Positions 11,753-22,756 of a DNA stretch of 64,000 nt are shown here, piece by piece. Within the stretch, counting starts at the first letter, position 1; each line of letters begins with the position of its first letter. Where the stretch lies: positions 24,053,784 to 24,117,783 of the forward strand of contig CM036199.1 of assembly GCA_020631735.1 (NCBI GenBank), in the 5' to 3' direction. Origin of the DNA: Saccharum officinarum (lineage: Eukaryota > Streptophyta > Magnoliopsida > Poales > Poaceae). The notes under the pieces were generated by a model, which did not search any database, was not told where the DNA came from, and saw nothing but the letters and a program-made list of their open reading frames with translations. Made by a program: the position numbers and the translations under genes.

Positions 11753-12032
11753 ATGGCCAACACTCGTCGTGCTACGTACGAAGCCGCTGAGACTGGTGGC
11801 AACGGTGCAGGAGCTGGTGGAAGTGGTGCCAACAATGTCAACCACCAGGAACCACGTCCAGAACCACAGTTGCCCCCTCCTCCGCCGCTTACCGCAGAAA
11901 TGTTCTTCACACAGTTTCTTGGAAGTCAACGCAGTACTGAACAATCACAGAGGAATATGGAAGACTTTCTGCGTACCATCGCGGAAAATGTTCAAAGAGG
12001 AAATAATCAAGGTGGTGGCCAGGGAGTGAACC
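11753..12032 (+). CDS. gag: Start of gag of the plus-strand Tekay-like element, cut by the assembly gap
   Basis: An ATG directly after a splice-acceptor-like ATATGCAG opens a frame of 93 codons that runs into the N gap. The N-terminus is Gly/Asn-rich (GGNGAGAGGSGANN), then Pro-rich (PEPQLPPPPP), followed by TAEMFFTQFLGSQRSTEQSQRNMEDFLRTI. This is the layout of Tekay-type gag N-termini, which are low-complexity and Pro-rich before the capsid domain. The capsid and zinc-knuckle parts are not in the window. The spacer from the upstream ORF (11403-11752) holds no gene. Confidence 0.65.
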
Positions 12033-12132
12033 NNNNNNNNNNNNNNNNNNNNNNNNNNNNNNNNNNNNNNNNNNNNNNNNNNNNNNNNNNNNNNNNNNNN
12101 NNNNNNNNNNNNNNNNNNNNNNNNNNNNNNNN
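12033..12132. other. Assembly gap of 100 N
   Basis: Exactly 100 N, the conventional size for a gap of unknown length. It breaks the gag ORF on the left and opens into an unrelated Copia LTR remnant on the right, so the rest of three nested elements is probably missing. Confidence 1.
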
Positions 12133-12407
12133 GACTCACTTGCTCTCACCGTTGCATCGGCCTGTCGGCGCTAAGTCTTACTCAAGCTTCACCATCGCAT
12201 GGTCCTTCGCTTCGAAGCCCTCGACTTGCCCTTCACCTTCACAACCGGTCCATCGAGCAAGCCTCATCTTGGTCTTCACCATCTTGGTCATATGAGTCAA
12301 TGTCATGTCTCATATGCAATGACCACCTTTATCTAAATCATCCACTTAGATACAAAGGTTAGTCCTAGGTTTCATCAATTAGCCAAACCAAACTAGGGAC
12401 TTTCAAA
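12133..12407 (-). repeat. Remnant of a SIRE/Maximus-like Copia LTR
   Basis: The segment is similar over its length to 57240-57511, the start of the Copia LTR near the right end of the window. Shared features include CACTTGCTCT...CACCGTTGC, CTTGCCCTTCACC, CAACCGGTCCATC, GCCTCATCTTG, ATGTCTCATATGCAATGA and the terminal GGGACTTTCAA. Read on the minus strand the LTR would begin TTGAAAGTCCC at its right edge. Many substitutions suggest an older insertion. An open frame here is only the LTR read through. Confidence 0.65.
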
Positions 12408-12960
12408 ATATCCCGATCTATATTTTCAACATCCATACAATACATTTGCAACATACCTCTAAAACATCTGAAACATGTTTGCAACGTGCGGTTTCACCGC
12501 AACATCTTCTTACTGCTTGGGAGAATGGAGGATCATCGGCGTGTGGAATTCACCGGTGTAGTCGCTAGTAGCGCGGAGATCGCCGCTCCGGTGGAGAAGG
12601 CTGCGGCGGTCACTCTAGTGGAGGGAGGAAGAGGGCCGGGAAAGGCCTGCTAGTCACCGCTCCTGGCATGAGCCGCCACCGGAAAGGGATAGAAACGACC
12701 AAGCGGTGGAGAGGGATAGAAACGGCGGTAGAGCTCGGACGCGGTGGAGAGGAAGGACAGTAGTGGAGAAGTTCGCCTGGTGTCGTTCTGGACGGCTAGG
12801 CTGCGGCCTTGCGGCCGCGAGAATACAGAACTGGCCGTAATTCGTATGTCCGCCTTGCAGCCAACCTCCATGGGCCATGGCAGCCATCCTAGTGCCAGGA
12901 ACTGCCTCGCAGCAACGGTGGCGATCCGACCGAGCACGTCGCGTGACAGAAACTTGGTGG
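12408..12960. repeat. Dispersed repeat, shared with 42250-43400
   Basis: The segment ATATCCCGATCTATATTTTCAACATCC...GCAACATACCTCTAAAACATCTGAAACATG...GCGGTTTCACCGC closely matches 42778-42875. A GC-rich stretch follows in both places. It is probably the end of a non-autonomous DNA transposon or a related dispersed repeat. I cannot name the family. No gene is supported in it. Confidence 0.5.
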
Positions 12961-15900
12961 GCTGATAGCCTGCATCACTGAAGACATGGCAATTAGCTGA
13001 TAGCCTACTACATCAGTCATCACTGAAGACTTGCTGGACCGAAGCAGGGGCCGTTTGCGTCAACAACAGCAACACCGCAACATCAAACCCCAGGCGCCAG
13101 GCGGGCGGGCAGCGCACATCAGCACATGGTGGACAACAAAGAATAGCCTCCAACCGTGCCCCACCGACGGAGTCACGTCGCCGGGTGACGCACCATGCCG
13201 GCGACAAGACAAACGCGCACAAGAGAAAAGGAACCCACAGCCATGGCCCACGTGTTTTCTGGCCGGCGAACAGGTGCATGCATCTGGCGACGGCACAGGC
13301 TGGTGTGCCAAACTCGTGCCGCGGAGAAGGACGCGCGCCGCGCGGCAGCCACGCAGGACCCTGCTCGCGGAGGGAGACGCGCGCGGGCGCAGGGAACAGG
13401 GGAAACATTGCGCAGATGCCTGCCTGATGCGCTTCGCCTGCTTGTCCCTGAGTCGCCACGCGTTCGGTTGACATCTAGCTTAAGCCCTCTGGCCTCGACC
13501 ATAGTAGACCTTGTCCACGAGGCCCATGAACCATGATGCACTAACACCCCTCTCTCTCTCTCTGCCGGTGAGAGGTTAGCGCAAGATGCAAGTGCAAGGT
13601 GTACGAACTTGAAACAGGCACAATAGTAGCGTAACCATCAAGGACAACGGTGGCTTCTGGTACTTGAGACTGTTCCTCAGTCCAACACGAGGACAGTAGC
13701 AGTTGTTGATCCCTTGTACTAGGCGTCCAGTACAGTATTGTAAAAAAAGAAGTCACAGTAGCAGGAAAAGGTACACTCACGAACGTGCGAGACAAATCTC
13801 GCTGCTTTGTGGCCGTGAGCAAATCTCCTCCCACCGGCGGTGGCCTTGGCAAAATGGCAAATCACACTCACATCTCTGATGGATGGATTAAAGCAAATCG
13901 AGATGATTTTGACTGATTGACGCGCTAGATCGAGGCAGGGGATTTCTGATTCTCAATGCTCATGTCATGGCACAACTGCACAACAAGTCCGCAAGTGCGC
14001 TTTGCGTGGTAGTATATGTTCAATGTTTCGGCAGAACGTGCTGCAAGAAGAGCAGCAGGAATCAGTGGCTGATGCCAAACTTGGTTTCGTTTCAGTAACA
14101 ACAGTCAAGCGACTCACATAAACTGTTCAACGGGTTAACTTGTGCTGCCCTGCCGACAAAAATAATTCACCCCACTACTGTCGGCCGATCGATGGTTCTT
14201 CTTTTGAGGATCCAGCAGGATCGCACATTCACGTCGCTGCTTTGCCTTGCCGCCAAACGCTGCTTCGATGCACACTGAGGCTTCTGGTCGATCTTTGTCC
14301 CTCAGCCTCACACTCAGCATTCATGGCTGCAAAATTGGATAAGCCATATGCGAAGCCTAGACGAAAGCCGAGGAGGCACTGTTCAAGTCCTGCATATGAT
14401 GGCAGCACCAGCACTCAAGACCGGCCACATGGCGCGACATGCATTCAACCAATCAGATGCGCTACACAAATACTAGTAGCCTAGTAGGCACTTCAGGGGT
14501 CAGGGGCAAGACCACTTACGATACGAGATTCCTTCCAATTCCCTTCCGAGTTCTAGTGGCGGCAAAACAACGTCGAGATTCCTTCCAATTCGTCCCTTCA
14601 TTCCATCGGGGTCCTGCTTGTTGCACTGCATAACACCCCCTAGCTAGTCTTTCAGTACATTCTTGATTCTTTAGAATAATCATGACATTAAGCACCAATG
14701 CTGAAAGTGCTCTGGAATTATCATCGGAGCGCAAGGCCGGGGAAGTTAGGACTCGCCAATTCCCTTTCATTCCATCGGGTGCTGCCTGTGCTTGTTGCAT
14801 AACACTAATAAGTAGTGATAATCTCTCAGTACATTCTCTTTGACTCTAAAGAGTAATCATGGCATTAAGCACTAATAATGCTGAAAGTCCTCTAGAATTA
14901 TCGGAGCGCAACGGAAGACCACTCGTGACGAACCTTCGGCCGCTCGATCGTCCTTTGTCTCCCGCTTTAGCGGACACGAGAGTACTCAGGAAACCGACTC
15001 TAGCTGCCCGCTGCCGCCGGTACCGCCCGCCTCACCCGCCCTCGCGTGCCGGTTGACTACAGTCTCAGGCGGTGAGGCGGGACACGGCTGCCGCGGGGGA
15101 CAAGCGCAAGCGCGTGTGCCCGTGGCCGGCCCAGCGACAGGCCAGACGCCTCCCTTTCCGGCCTCGCACAGTCGCACCCCAGACCAAACAAACCGTCACG
15201 GGACGGCCAGAACACGGGGCCACGAATCCACCTCGTGCGGCACAGTGTTTTGACGGCAAGTCGGGCAGAACCGCAGAAACAGAAGGGCGCCTTCTTCGGT
15301 GTCACGAGTTTGCAACCGCTCCGGCCGGCCGGCCGGCCGGCCGACTGGCCGGGAAAAAGAAAGAAACGGCCGGCCGGCCGTGTCCGAAAAGCTGGCCGTG
15401 ATTCTGGTTTCCTGGGCTCAACGAAGCATCCGATCGAAGGGGAATGGCATTTCGCTGTGTTTTTTTGTTAAGAAGAAAAAAAAGGCAAAAAAAGACAGTG
15501 ACAGAAAGATTAGACGGAAACCAAGAACCGGAGCTTCGTGGTTTGTTTACCACCACTGCCGCTGCCGCACTGCGAAGTGTAGTCGAGGCGGTGGAAAGAT
15601 CGGAACCTACTCCGACTAGGACCACCCATAAACGACTTTGGACAGGTAGTCAGGCCCCGACCTTGGCCGGCCAATGATGCAATGATTTTTATTCTTATAT
15701 GTATCTATTTACGTATAAGAAAACTTACAATGAAGACTTGATTTGACATTTCCCTTATTATACTCCATTTAGTCCTAAATGTAAGTCGTTTTAGTTTTTT
15801 CTAAATTAAATTTCTATAATTTTAGTAAAGTTTAAAGGAAAAACATGTTAAAATATTTAATATATATTAAATAAATATGAAGCTCTCTTTCGATAAAAAA

Positions 15901-17700
15901 AGGTAGAAAAATGTCATGCTAAAAAATTGTCACCACAAGTATATCTATAAAATTAGGAAAAAAACGGTACCTAAAAATTACGATAAGAAGTTATGATAGT
16001 AAGGTTTATTCAGAAAATGACAATGAGCGTGCTCGCTGCAGCTTTTTTGGCTGCAGCTGCGGCTGCTTGATATAGTATCTACAGTATATAGTTGTTCATT
16101 GTTTGCAGCTGTAACGCCGCAGCCAAAAATCTGCAGTCAGCAAGGCCGATTTTTTTCAGGGTTTTTGTTTGTTTCCCTCTAATGAATCGCATAGTTGTTT
16201 AGGTTATGGTCTTGGTATTCCCCTAAAATTTGTGCCAACTCTTTTTCTATTTCTCCATCCAATAAAACTTGCAAATCTTTGTCCACCCTTTCCAAAAAGA
16301 CGTATATTTAATATGAGCATAGATAAACATTTACTTTTCTATAAACCTTTTCAAAATTAGAGAAGTTGACAAAACGTGAAACTAAAATAACTTACATTTT
16401 AAAATAGAGAAAGTAATCTATATATAAATCTTGCAAAAAAATCTATAAATGAATCACTAGAGATTTTTCATTACAACAATTTAAGTAAAATTCAAGTACA
16501 ACGCTACAACTAAACATTGAACATATTTATTAGATTTCTACCCAGACGATCTTAATTGTTAGGTCTCAAGTACTAGCGCGTCTAGATTGAAATATTAGAA
16601 ATTTGAGTTTATCTTAAATTGTCTAAGTCATTTGATTGAATTTATAGAGAAGAGTATTAATAATATCTACCACATTAACAAGGTAAGTTATGAAAATACA
16701 TTTCATAACATGTCTGGTTTATGGTCATTTGATACTATAAACATTGTTATTATTTTCTATAAAAAAAGTTAAATTTAAAATAGTTTAACTTAGAATGAAG
16801 TTAGAATTAGAAATATTTTCAGGATGGATCGTGCATTTAATTAAGTTGCACCCAAATGATTGGTTGATTGTACGAGCTGCCCAAATGGTTGTACGTGCAG
16901 GTATATGTTTTTCCTAAGTTATCGTCAAAATTCTAGGATCATAGGCCAAATAAAGTAGAAGCAAGCCGGCACCTACTCTGCAAGCTAGCCTAGCTCGTTC
17001 CATGAAAGGTTTGCTGCATCTCAAGTTTTACATAAAGAATACTTTTAGGCACACATATAACGATCTAGATTTTTTTTCGCGTAGTCAATGCGCTGTAGCC
17101 GGTCGTCAATACTTCAAGTTCAGAAAACATATCCGAGAACGACCAAACTGAATATTATAGATCGAAAACATATCCGACGACGACCAAACTGAATAATTAT
17201 AGATAGAATATAGTGAGGGAAGTGGTGAGCTGTATTCGGCCGTGTCAGTGTAGCATGTCAATTTGTGTAGCAAGTGTTATGCGGTTTGTGAGGTTGAAGA
17301 GCTGCCAAATCTCAAGCCGCAGACCAACTCAGGTGTCGGCCTGTCGCACGGCCCCCACCCGGCAGTAGCCCTACACCAAACTATGGAGTACGCAACTGAA
17401 CCGCAGCCAGCATCATGGGTCTACCTTAACCCTACCTAGTCAAAGCTTCCCCAGATGGATCGAGACCTTGATTCTTTGCGTACCTAGCTCCTTACGTAAA
17501 ACTGTAGAAAAGAAAAGTTTTCTTTTGCAGCCTTCGGATTACAGCTAGAGCTAGTCAACTGTCACCCAGAGTGGTCAAGAAACAACCAGGTACTACAGGC
17601 CTCGCCAAGTACGGAGTAGGAGTATGGTGAAACAGGAGACGGCCGGCGCTGCACTGTCTGCTTTCACATGGACTCAGGAGTACTCATGCCAGTAAGGTTT
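12961..17700. other. Gene-free intergenic stretch with small local repeats
   Basis: No ORF here resembles a known protein, and the overlapping GC-rich frames at 13010-13550 and 14985-15680 occur on both strands. Visible items are a (CT)n run near 13549-13562, an imperfect tandem duplication at 14514-14920, runs of GGCCGGCC at 15320-15380, a Stowaway-like CTCCATTTAGTCCTAAATGTAAG half-element near 15760, an inverted GCTGCAGC-rich segment at 16030-16145, and a 40-bp direct duplication around 17125-17205. Confidence 0.6.
14514..14920. repeat. Imperfect tandem duplication of about 180 bp
   Basis: The unit CATTCCATCGGG...CTTGTTGCA...TCAGTACATTCT...AATCATGACATTAAGCACCAATGCTGAAAGTGCTC...TTATC.TCGGAGCGCAA occurs twice (about 14599-14735 and 14768-14910), and a shorter GAGATTCCTTCCAATT pair precedes it. 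It is noncoding. Confidence 0.7.
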
Positions 17701-17702
17701 TT

Positions 17703-18020
17703 TTTTTGTTTAGTTCCAGGGCGCGTAGAGTTTTATGGTGCACATGGAAATGTTGTATAATGTGTTTGATAAATTACAGAATTCGTCAGTAACCTGTGAG
17801 ACAAATTTATTAAGTCTAATTAATCGGACATTAGCATATATGTTACTGTAGCACTTTATTATCAAATCATAGACTAATTAGGATTAAAAGATTCATCTCG
17901 CAAATTACACGTAATCTGTGTAATTAGTTACTTTTTTTAGTATATATTTAATACTTCATGCTTGTTCTAAATATTCGATGTGATAAGATGTAAAGTTTTG
18001 GAACGGAACTGAACAAGGCC
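17703..18020. mobile_element. Tourist-like MITE in the GA2ox promoter
   Basis: The right end GGAACTGAACAAGGCC and the degenerate left end TTTTGTTTAGTTCC are inverted copies. The interior carries the motifs GACTAATTAGG, AAAGATTCATCTCGCAAATTACA and TGTGTAATTAGTTA, shared with the MITEs at 20233, 31701, 37740, 37988 and 52171. It ends about 390 bp before the GA2ox start codon. Confidence 0.55.
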
Positions 18021-18278
18021 GTCCTCCGGCCCCAAGTGTCGATCCCTGGCCGTGCGTGCGACCCCACGAATCGTGCGTGGCTCACCGTCGAACACGGTCA
18101 CGGGCCACCCAGCCAGCCAGCCTTCAGCGTCAGTGTGAAGGTAGTACGGTGCATGCACACAAGAAAAAAAAAAGTGAGATCCGGTGCTTGTCCACGGCGC
18201 CTCTTCAGTCTTCATCCCCATTGGGCAATGCAACCGGCCGGTAGCCGCTGCCACGCAATGCTGGCCCCCTGCTCTGCT

Positions 18279-18288
18279 CTATATATAG
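18279..18288 (+). promoter_or_regulatory. TATA box of the GA2ox gene
   Basis: CTATATATAG lies 124 bp upstream of the first in-frame ATG (18412) and 151 bp upstream of the second (18439). It sits in otherwise GC-rich sequence, which is a normal spacing for a grass gene. Confidence 0.7.
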
Positions 18289-18411
18289 ACGCGGTGGACG
18301 CGCGTTTTGATATGAGCCGGCCAGTGCTAGCAACTACTCCTCCGTAGCAAGTGTGCACCAAGCTACCACGTGCGTGTGCGCCATACGTGTAGCACCGATC
18401 ACATATCTTAC

Positions 18412-21400
18412 ATGCGTTACGTAGCTGCCACTCCGACCATGCCGGCCTTGACGACCGCGGAAAGCGCCGCCGAACCGCCTCTGGCGGACAGCTACCTCGA
18501 CCTGCTCCGCGGCGGCGGCATTGCGCCGCCGACCGAGGGCTGCGGCGTGCAGGAGCGCGAGCTGCCGTTGATCGACCTCTCGTGCCTGACGAGCGGCCGG
18601 GGCAGCGCGAGCGCGAGGGAGGCGCGGCGGGCGTGCGCGGACGCCATGGTTCGGGCGGCCTCGGAGTGGGGCTTCTTCCAGGTGACCGGGCACGGCGTGA
18701 GCCGGGCGCTCCTGGAGCGGCTGCGGGCGGAGCAGGCGCGGCTGTTCCGGCTGCCGTTCGAAACCAAGGCCAAGGCCGGGCTGCTCAACGGCTCCTACCG
18801 CTGGGGCGCCCCCACGGCCACGTCGCTCCGCCACCTCTCGTGGTCCGAGGCCTTCCACGTCCCGCTCGCCAGCATCTCCGGTACTGCCTCCTGCGACTTC
18901 GGAGACCTCAGCTCCCTCAGGTATGCTGCACGCTTGCTTTGCCCTGTATTGTATTTGCATGGCCTGTATATCTGCTAGTAGCTGTATCTATGGTCTATTG
19001 GTCTTCCACCCCACAACTTGTACTGTAGCGTTGTTTACGGGTATTTGCTACTTACTATATGGGGTATGCATAGCTTATATTATTATCAGCCGCCTTCTTA
19101 ATCATGACCATGTACGCCCTGTTCGTTTGGACTTATCAGCAGAATCAGCAGCCATCCAGCAGTGTTTTTCTCTCACAACAAACCAGCGAACAGTGCTTTC
19201 AGCACAATAAACCAGCGAAACGAACAGGCTGGTAGTGCCTGTCAATAACAGAGAAATGCATGACTGTCAGTAACAGAGACGCGCGGGACCTGTCGATAAC
19301 AGAGACGCGAGGTACTTAACGAGTGAGAAAGTGGAGACATGCTATCATATATATGTGCATCTCGTAGGTCGTACGTAGCCGCAAGCACATCGGCACATGT
19401 GTGGTCCGTTACTATTCATACCGGGTGGGTAATGTTCACGATATCCGTTACCGTTCACGCCGGGCGGATGTTGTTCACGGGATCTGCTACTGTGCATAAC
19501 GGGCGGGGGCTGTTTACAGGATCCGTTACTGTTATGACAACAGTAACTTGTGAGAGGGAGGCTGGTATACGAGAATAAGAGTAAAGGATAGATCTTTTAG
19601 GCCGGGCCAGGGCCACCCAAAAGGAGTAGCCGTAGGTGCTCACATGGCACGTATTTCCTCCATCTCAAAAAAAATACTGTTGTTGTTCACTTTCTGACAC
19701 TATGTTTGATCATCTGTTTTATTCAAAATTTTTATGTAAATATCATCTACTTTGATATAATTTATTTTATCATTAGAGATATTTTAATAATAATTTATTT
19801 ATATTTTAATTTATAAAAAAATTAACGCCGTTATGCATGCCCGTACATCCTCCCCATCGCAACAAATAATATATAAATTCTGAAAGTTCAACGGCGCACA
19901 CACGGCCGGCCTGCTGCTCCAGACTTGGCTTTCGACCTTTATATTCTGGGCGCTACGAGTCAATGCGGGATGATATCATGTCTGCAGTGGTGTACGTGAC
20001 CACGAAACATGGGAGCTTTTAGTACACGAACCCGATTTAACGCCGTCGTGTCCATCCAACCAGCCTGGCAAGGCAACGCCCAGCTTCCTTCATTGAATAA
20101 AAAATCCTTTCCGGCACATGCTGTATCCCTCAGGCCCGGGGGCCGGAAAAGTAACGAAATATCCTAATGACACGTAGGTACCATCAAATCATTTCTGGCA
20201 CTGCACACTCTTGTACCGGCTCAGGCCCGGGGGGCCGTGTTTAGACGCCGATTCGGAAGCCCCCGAATTGGCACTGTGTTATACAGTGTTTCTGTCGGAA
20301 CACTATAGCGTGTTTTGTTTTTAAATGTAAAAAATTATCTAAAAATTAATTAATTAGACTTAAAATGTTCGTCTCGCAAAGTACAACAAAACTGTGTAAT
20401 TAGTTTTTAATTTCATCTACATTTAGTACTCTATGTATTTGCTGGTATTTTGATGTAATGGGGAATCTCCTTTTTGCATAGTAAAATTTAGGGGAGAATT
20501 TGGGATCTAGGCCCTGTTTAGATGCCAAATTTTTTGCCAAATTCTACTATGCAAAAAGAAGATTCCCCATCACATCAAAATGCTGGCACATAAATGGAGT
20601 ACTAAATGTAGATGAAATAAAAAACTAATTGCACAGTTTTGTTGTTCTTTACGAGACGAACGTTTTGAGTCTAATTAGTCAATGTTTGGACAATTTTTAC
20701 CAAATAAAAACAAAATGCTACAGTGTTTGACCCAATTTGGCCGGTCCCGGTTTGGGCCAACTAAACAAGGCCCTAAACAAGGCTACAGTGCTGGGTACTA
20801 CTGGTATTTTTACCGTGGTAAAAAAAAACTGGCAGCGCCGTCGCCTAAACAGAGCAGTGTTGTGCATGCAGGGTCGTGATGCAGGAGGTGGCGGACGCGA
20901 TGTCGCGGGTGGCCAAGACCGTGGCGGTGGCGCTGGCGGGGAACCTGCTGCAGGGCCACGGCGACCACGACCACGAGGCGGCGGCGTCGTTCCCGGCGGG
21001 GTGCGACGAGACCACCTGCTACCTGCGGCTGAATCGGTACCCAGCGTGCCCGTTCGCGGCGGACACCTTCGGGCTGGTGCCCCACACGGACAGCGACTTC
21101 CTCACGGTGCTGTGCCAGGACCACGTCGGGGGCCTGCAGCTCCTCAAGGACGCCCGCTGGGTGGCCGTCAGGCCCCGCCCGGACGCGCTCATCGTCAACA
21201 TCGGCGATCTGTTTCAGGTAACAGTGCGCCGACAGATACCGTCAACTTCAACACTCCTTCCATACTCCACCGCTGCCGCGCGCTGGGCATCTTTTACGTG
21301 CTCAAGTTTTGACCAGGCATTTCGTTGTGCAGGCGTGGAGCAACGACCGGTACAAGAGCGTGGAGCACAAGGTGGTGGCCAACGCCACGGCGGAGCGCTT

Positions 21401-21608
21401 CTCGGCGGCCTACTTCCTGTGCCCGTCGTACGACTCGCCCGTCGGCACGTGCGGCGAGCCGTCGCCGTACAGAGACTTCACCTTCGGGGAGTACAGGAGG
21501 AAGGTGCAGGAGGACGTCAAGAGGACCGGCAGAAAGATTGGGCTCCCCAACTTCCTCAAACACCAGCCACCTCAATGCAAGTCAAAAGCACCTGCCATTT
21601 TGCCGTAA
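18412..21608 (+). CDS. GA2ox: Gibberellin 2-beta-dioxygenase (GA2ox6-like, probably C20-GA class)
   Basis: Three exons: 18412-18920, 20872-21217 and 21333-21608, with GT-AG introns (phases 2 and 0) of 1951 and 115 bp. They encode 376 residues, or 367 if the second Met at 18439 is used; the second start gives a length nearer the family norm. The N-terminal non-haem dioxygenase part holds WGFFQVTGHGV (residues 86-96). The 2-oxoglutarate/Fe(II) domain holds the iron ligands H241, D243 (HTD) and H297, and the 2-oxoglutarate-binding RFS (R307, S309). CRYPACP-like NRYPACPF and the tail GEYRRKVQEDVKRTGRKIGLPNFLKH are typical of this family. The enzyme 2-beta-hydroxylates and so inactivates gibberellins in the cytosol. 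The close match in layout to rice GA2ox6 suggests action on C20 precursors; this is inference. All key residues are present. Intron 1 is swollen by MITEs and tandem repeats. Confidence 0.93.
19115..19231. mobile_element. Short MITE in GA2ox intron 1
   Basis: The ends GCCCTGTTCGTTTGG and CGAAACGAACAGGCT are inverted repeats about 115 bp apart. The interior CAGCAGTGTTTTTCTCTCACAACAAACCAGCG recurs in a fragment at 22265-22380. The termini resemble hAT-type grass MITEs. No target duplication is evident. Confidence 0.55.
19238..19535 (+). repeat. Two small tandem arrays in GA2ox intron 1
   Basis: The first array (19238-19315) has three copies of CCTGTCRRTAACAGAGA. The second (19402-19535) has three to four copies of a unit of about 40 bp built on TCCGTTACTGTTCA...CCGGGCGG...TGTTCACGGGA. 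Confidence 0.75.
20233..20783. mobile_element. Tourist-like MITE with a same-family MITE nested in its right end (GA2ox intron 1)
   Basis: The outer copy starts GGCCGTGTTTAGACGCC (20233) and reads in the same direction as the copy at 31701. At 20509 it is interrupted by an opposite-orientation copy (20510-20772) with terminal repeats GGCCCTGTTTAGAT/ACTAAACAAGGCC and a 3-bp duplication CTA on both sides (20507-20509, 20773-20775). The outer copy then finishes with AACAAGGC. The two opposite copies can fold into one long hairpin. Confidence 0.85.
20510..20772 (-). mobile_element. Inner nested Tourist-like MITE
   Basis: This 263-bp element is the reverse complement of the family copy at 31701-31964. 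It is flanked by CTA on each side and lies 100 bp from the acceptor of GA2ox exon 2. Confidence 0.85.
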
Positions 21609-22261
21609 AAATTGTAATGACGGCCCGCAAATGCGAGCGGCTCCGCATCCTTTTCTTCTGTTATTCTGTAACTTTACGGTGGATTCGAGCCCAACCTCAC
21701 CAGTCACCACCGTACAAGAATATATGAGCCATTGAGGCGGTTGCTTCCTTTTCTTTTTCTTTCTTTTTTCGTTTTGCTTAGGTAATAAATATGTAATATG
21801 ATTCTAAAAAAAAGGTAATACCTATAGTACAGGTCACTACACAACAAAGTGAACGAGGACGACGTGTGCGCTTATCAAGCTATCACCATTATATACCTTC
21901 AGCGATTTCCGCTAGAAGAAAACGTTTAACTACATATATTGTACTATCCCTCTAGTAGGAAAAAAAACTACTTTACTGTCAAGTAATTTCCTTTCTCCGT
22001 TTAGTTTAACCCTTTTTGTTACTACTAGCAAAAACGTAAGTGCGCTATAATAGTACACACAATTTGTAGCGCGATGCTCATGATAATGATAATGAGCGAG
22101 CTATTTTTGTTAGTAAAGTTTAGTCTAACATTAACTCAAACAAATTTTATGGCCCATAATAAAACCAAACTCAAAGTAAGAAGGAAGGGAGTTATTTGCT
22201 AAAAAGAAGAAGAAGGAAGGGAGCGATTTGCTCAAAAAAAAGAAGGGAGGGAGTAATTTTG

Positions 22262-22400
22262 CTAAAACCCTGTTCGCTTGAGCTTATCAGTCCGATTTAT
22301 CAGCCATGGTACAGTGTTTTTCTCTGACAACAAAACAATATCAGTCGTCTTATTAGCCGCAAAAACCATCAGCTGAACAACTGAGTGATAAACACACAAT
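22262..22400. mobile_element. MITE fragment related to 19115-19231
   Basis: It begins ACCCTGTTCGCTTGAGCTTATCAG and holds CAGTGTTTTTCTCTGACAAC, as in the intron 1 element. The right terminus is not clear. Confidence 0.4.
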
Positions 22401-22756
22401 GTAGTAGAGAGCGGAAACAGAAGAAAGGAAATATACTGGTTTTTAATATTTGGTATATATTTTTTAAAACCATTATTATTTTCGACTACCAAGGTGGAAT
22501 GTTAGTGTCCGTTTAGGTTTTCTATTTGTTTGATTATAATTGTCCTCTCTTCTTACATCCTCACTAAGTACATTCGACTACACATACTTAATGTAGCTAT
22601 CATTGACAAATTCTTGGCATCAAACTTTTGGGTCTCTCTTTCATCTTTCTTCTTCTCATACTCCTATCTAATGGCTACTGCAATTCCTACCAAGGCCAAG
22701 TCAAGGCAGCATTTACTTTCCTTTGGTGAACTCCATACCTTAATAAAATCATTGGA

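Noticed and set aside
13010..13550. Several overlapping ORFs of 100-150 codons
   Set aside because: They overlap on both strands, have no recognisable motif and no good start or splice context; base composition explains them.
18334..18960. 208-codon minus-strand ORF over GA2ox exon 1
   Set aside because: It is the antisense shadow of a clear dioxygenase exon.
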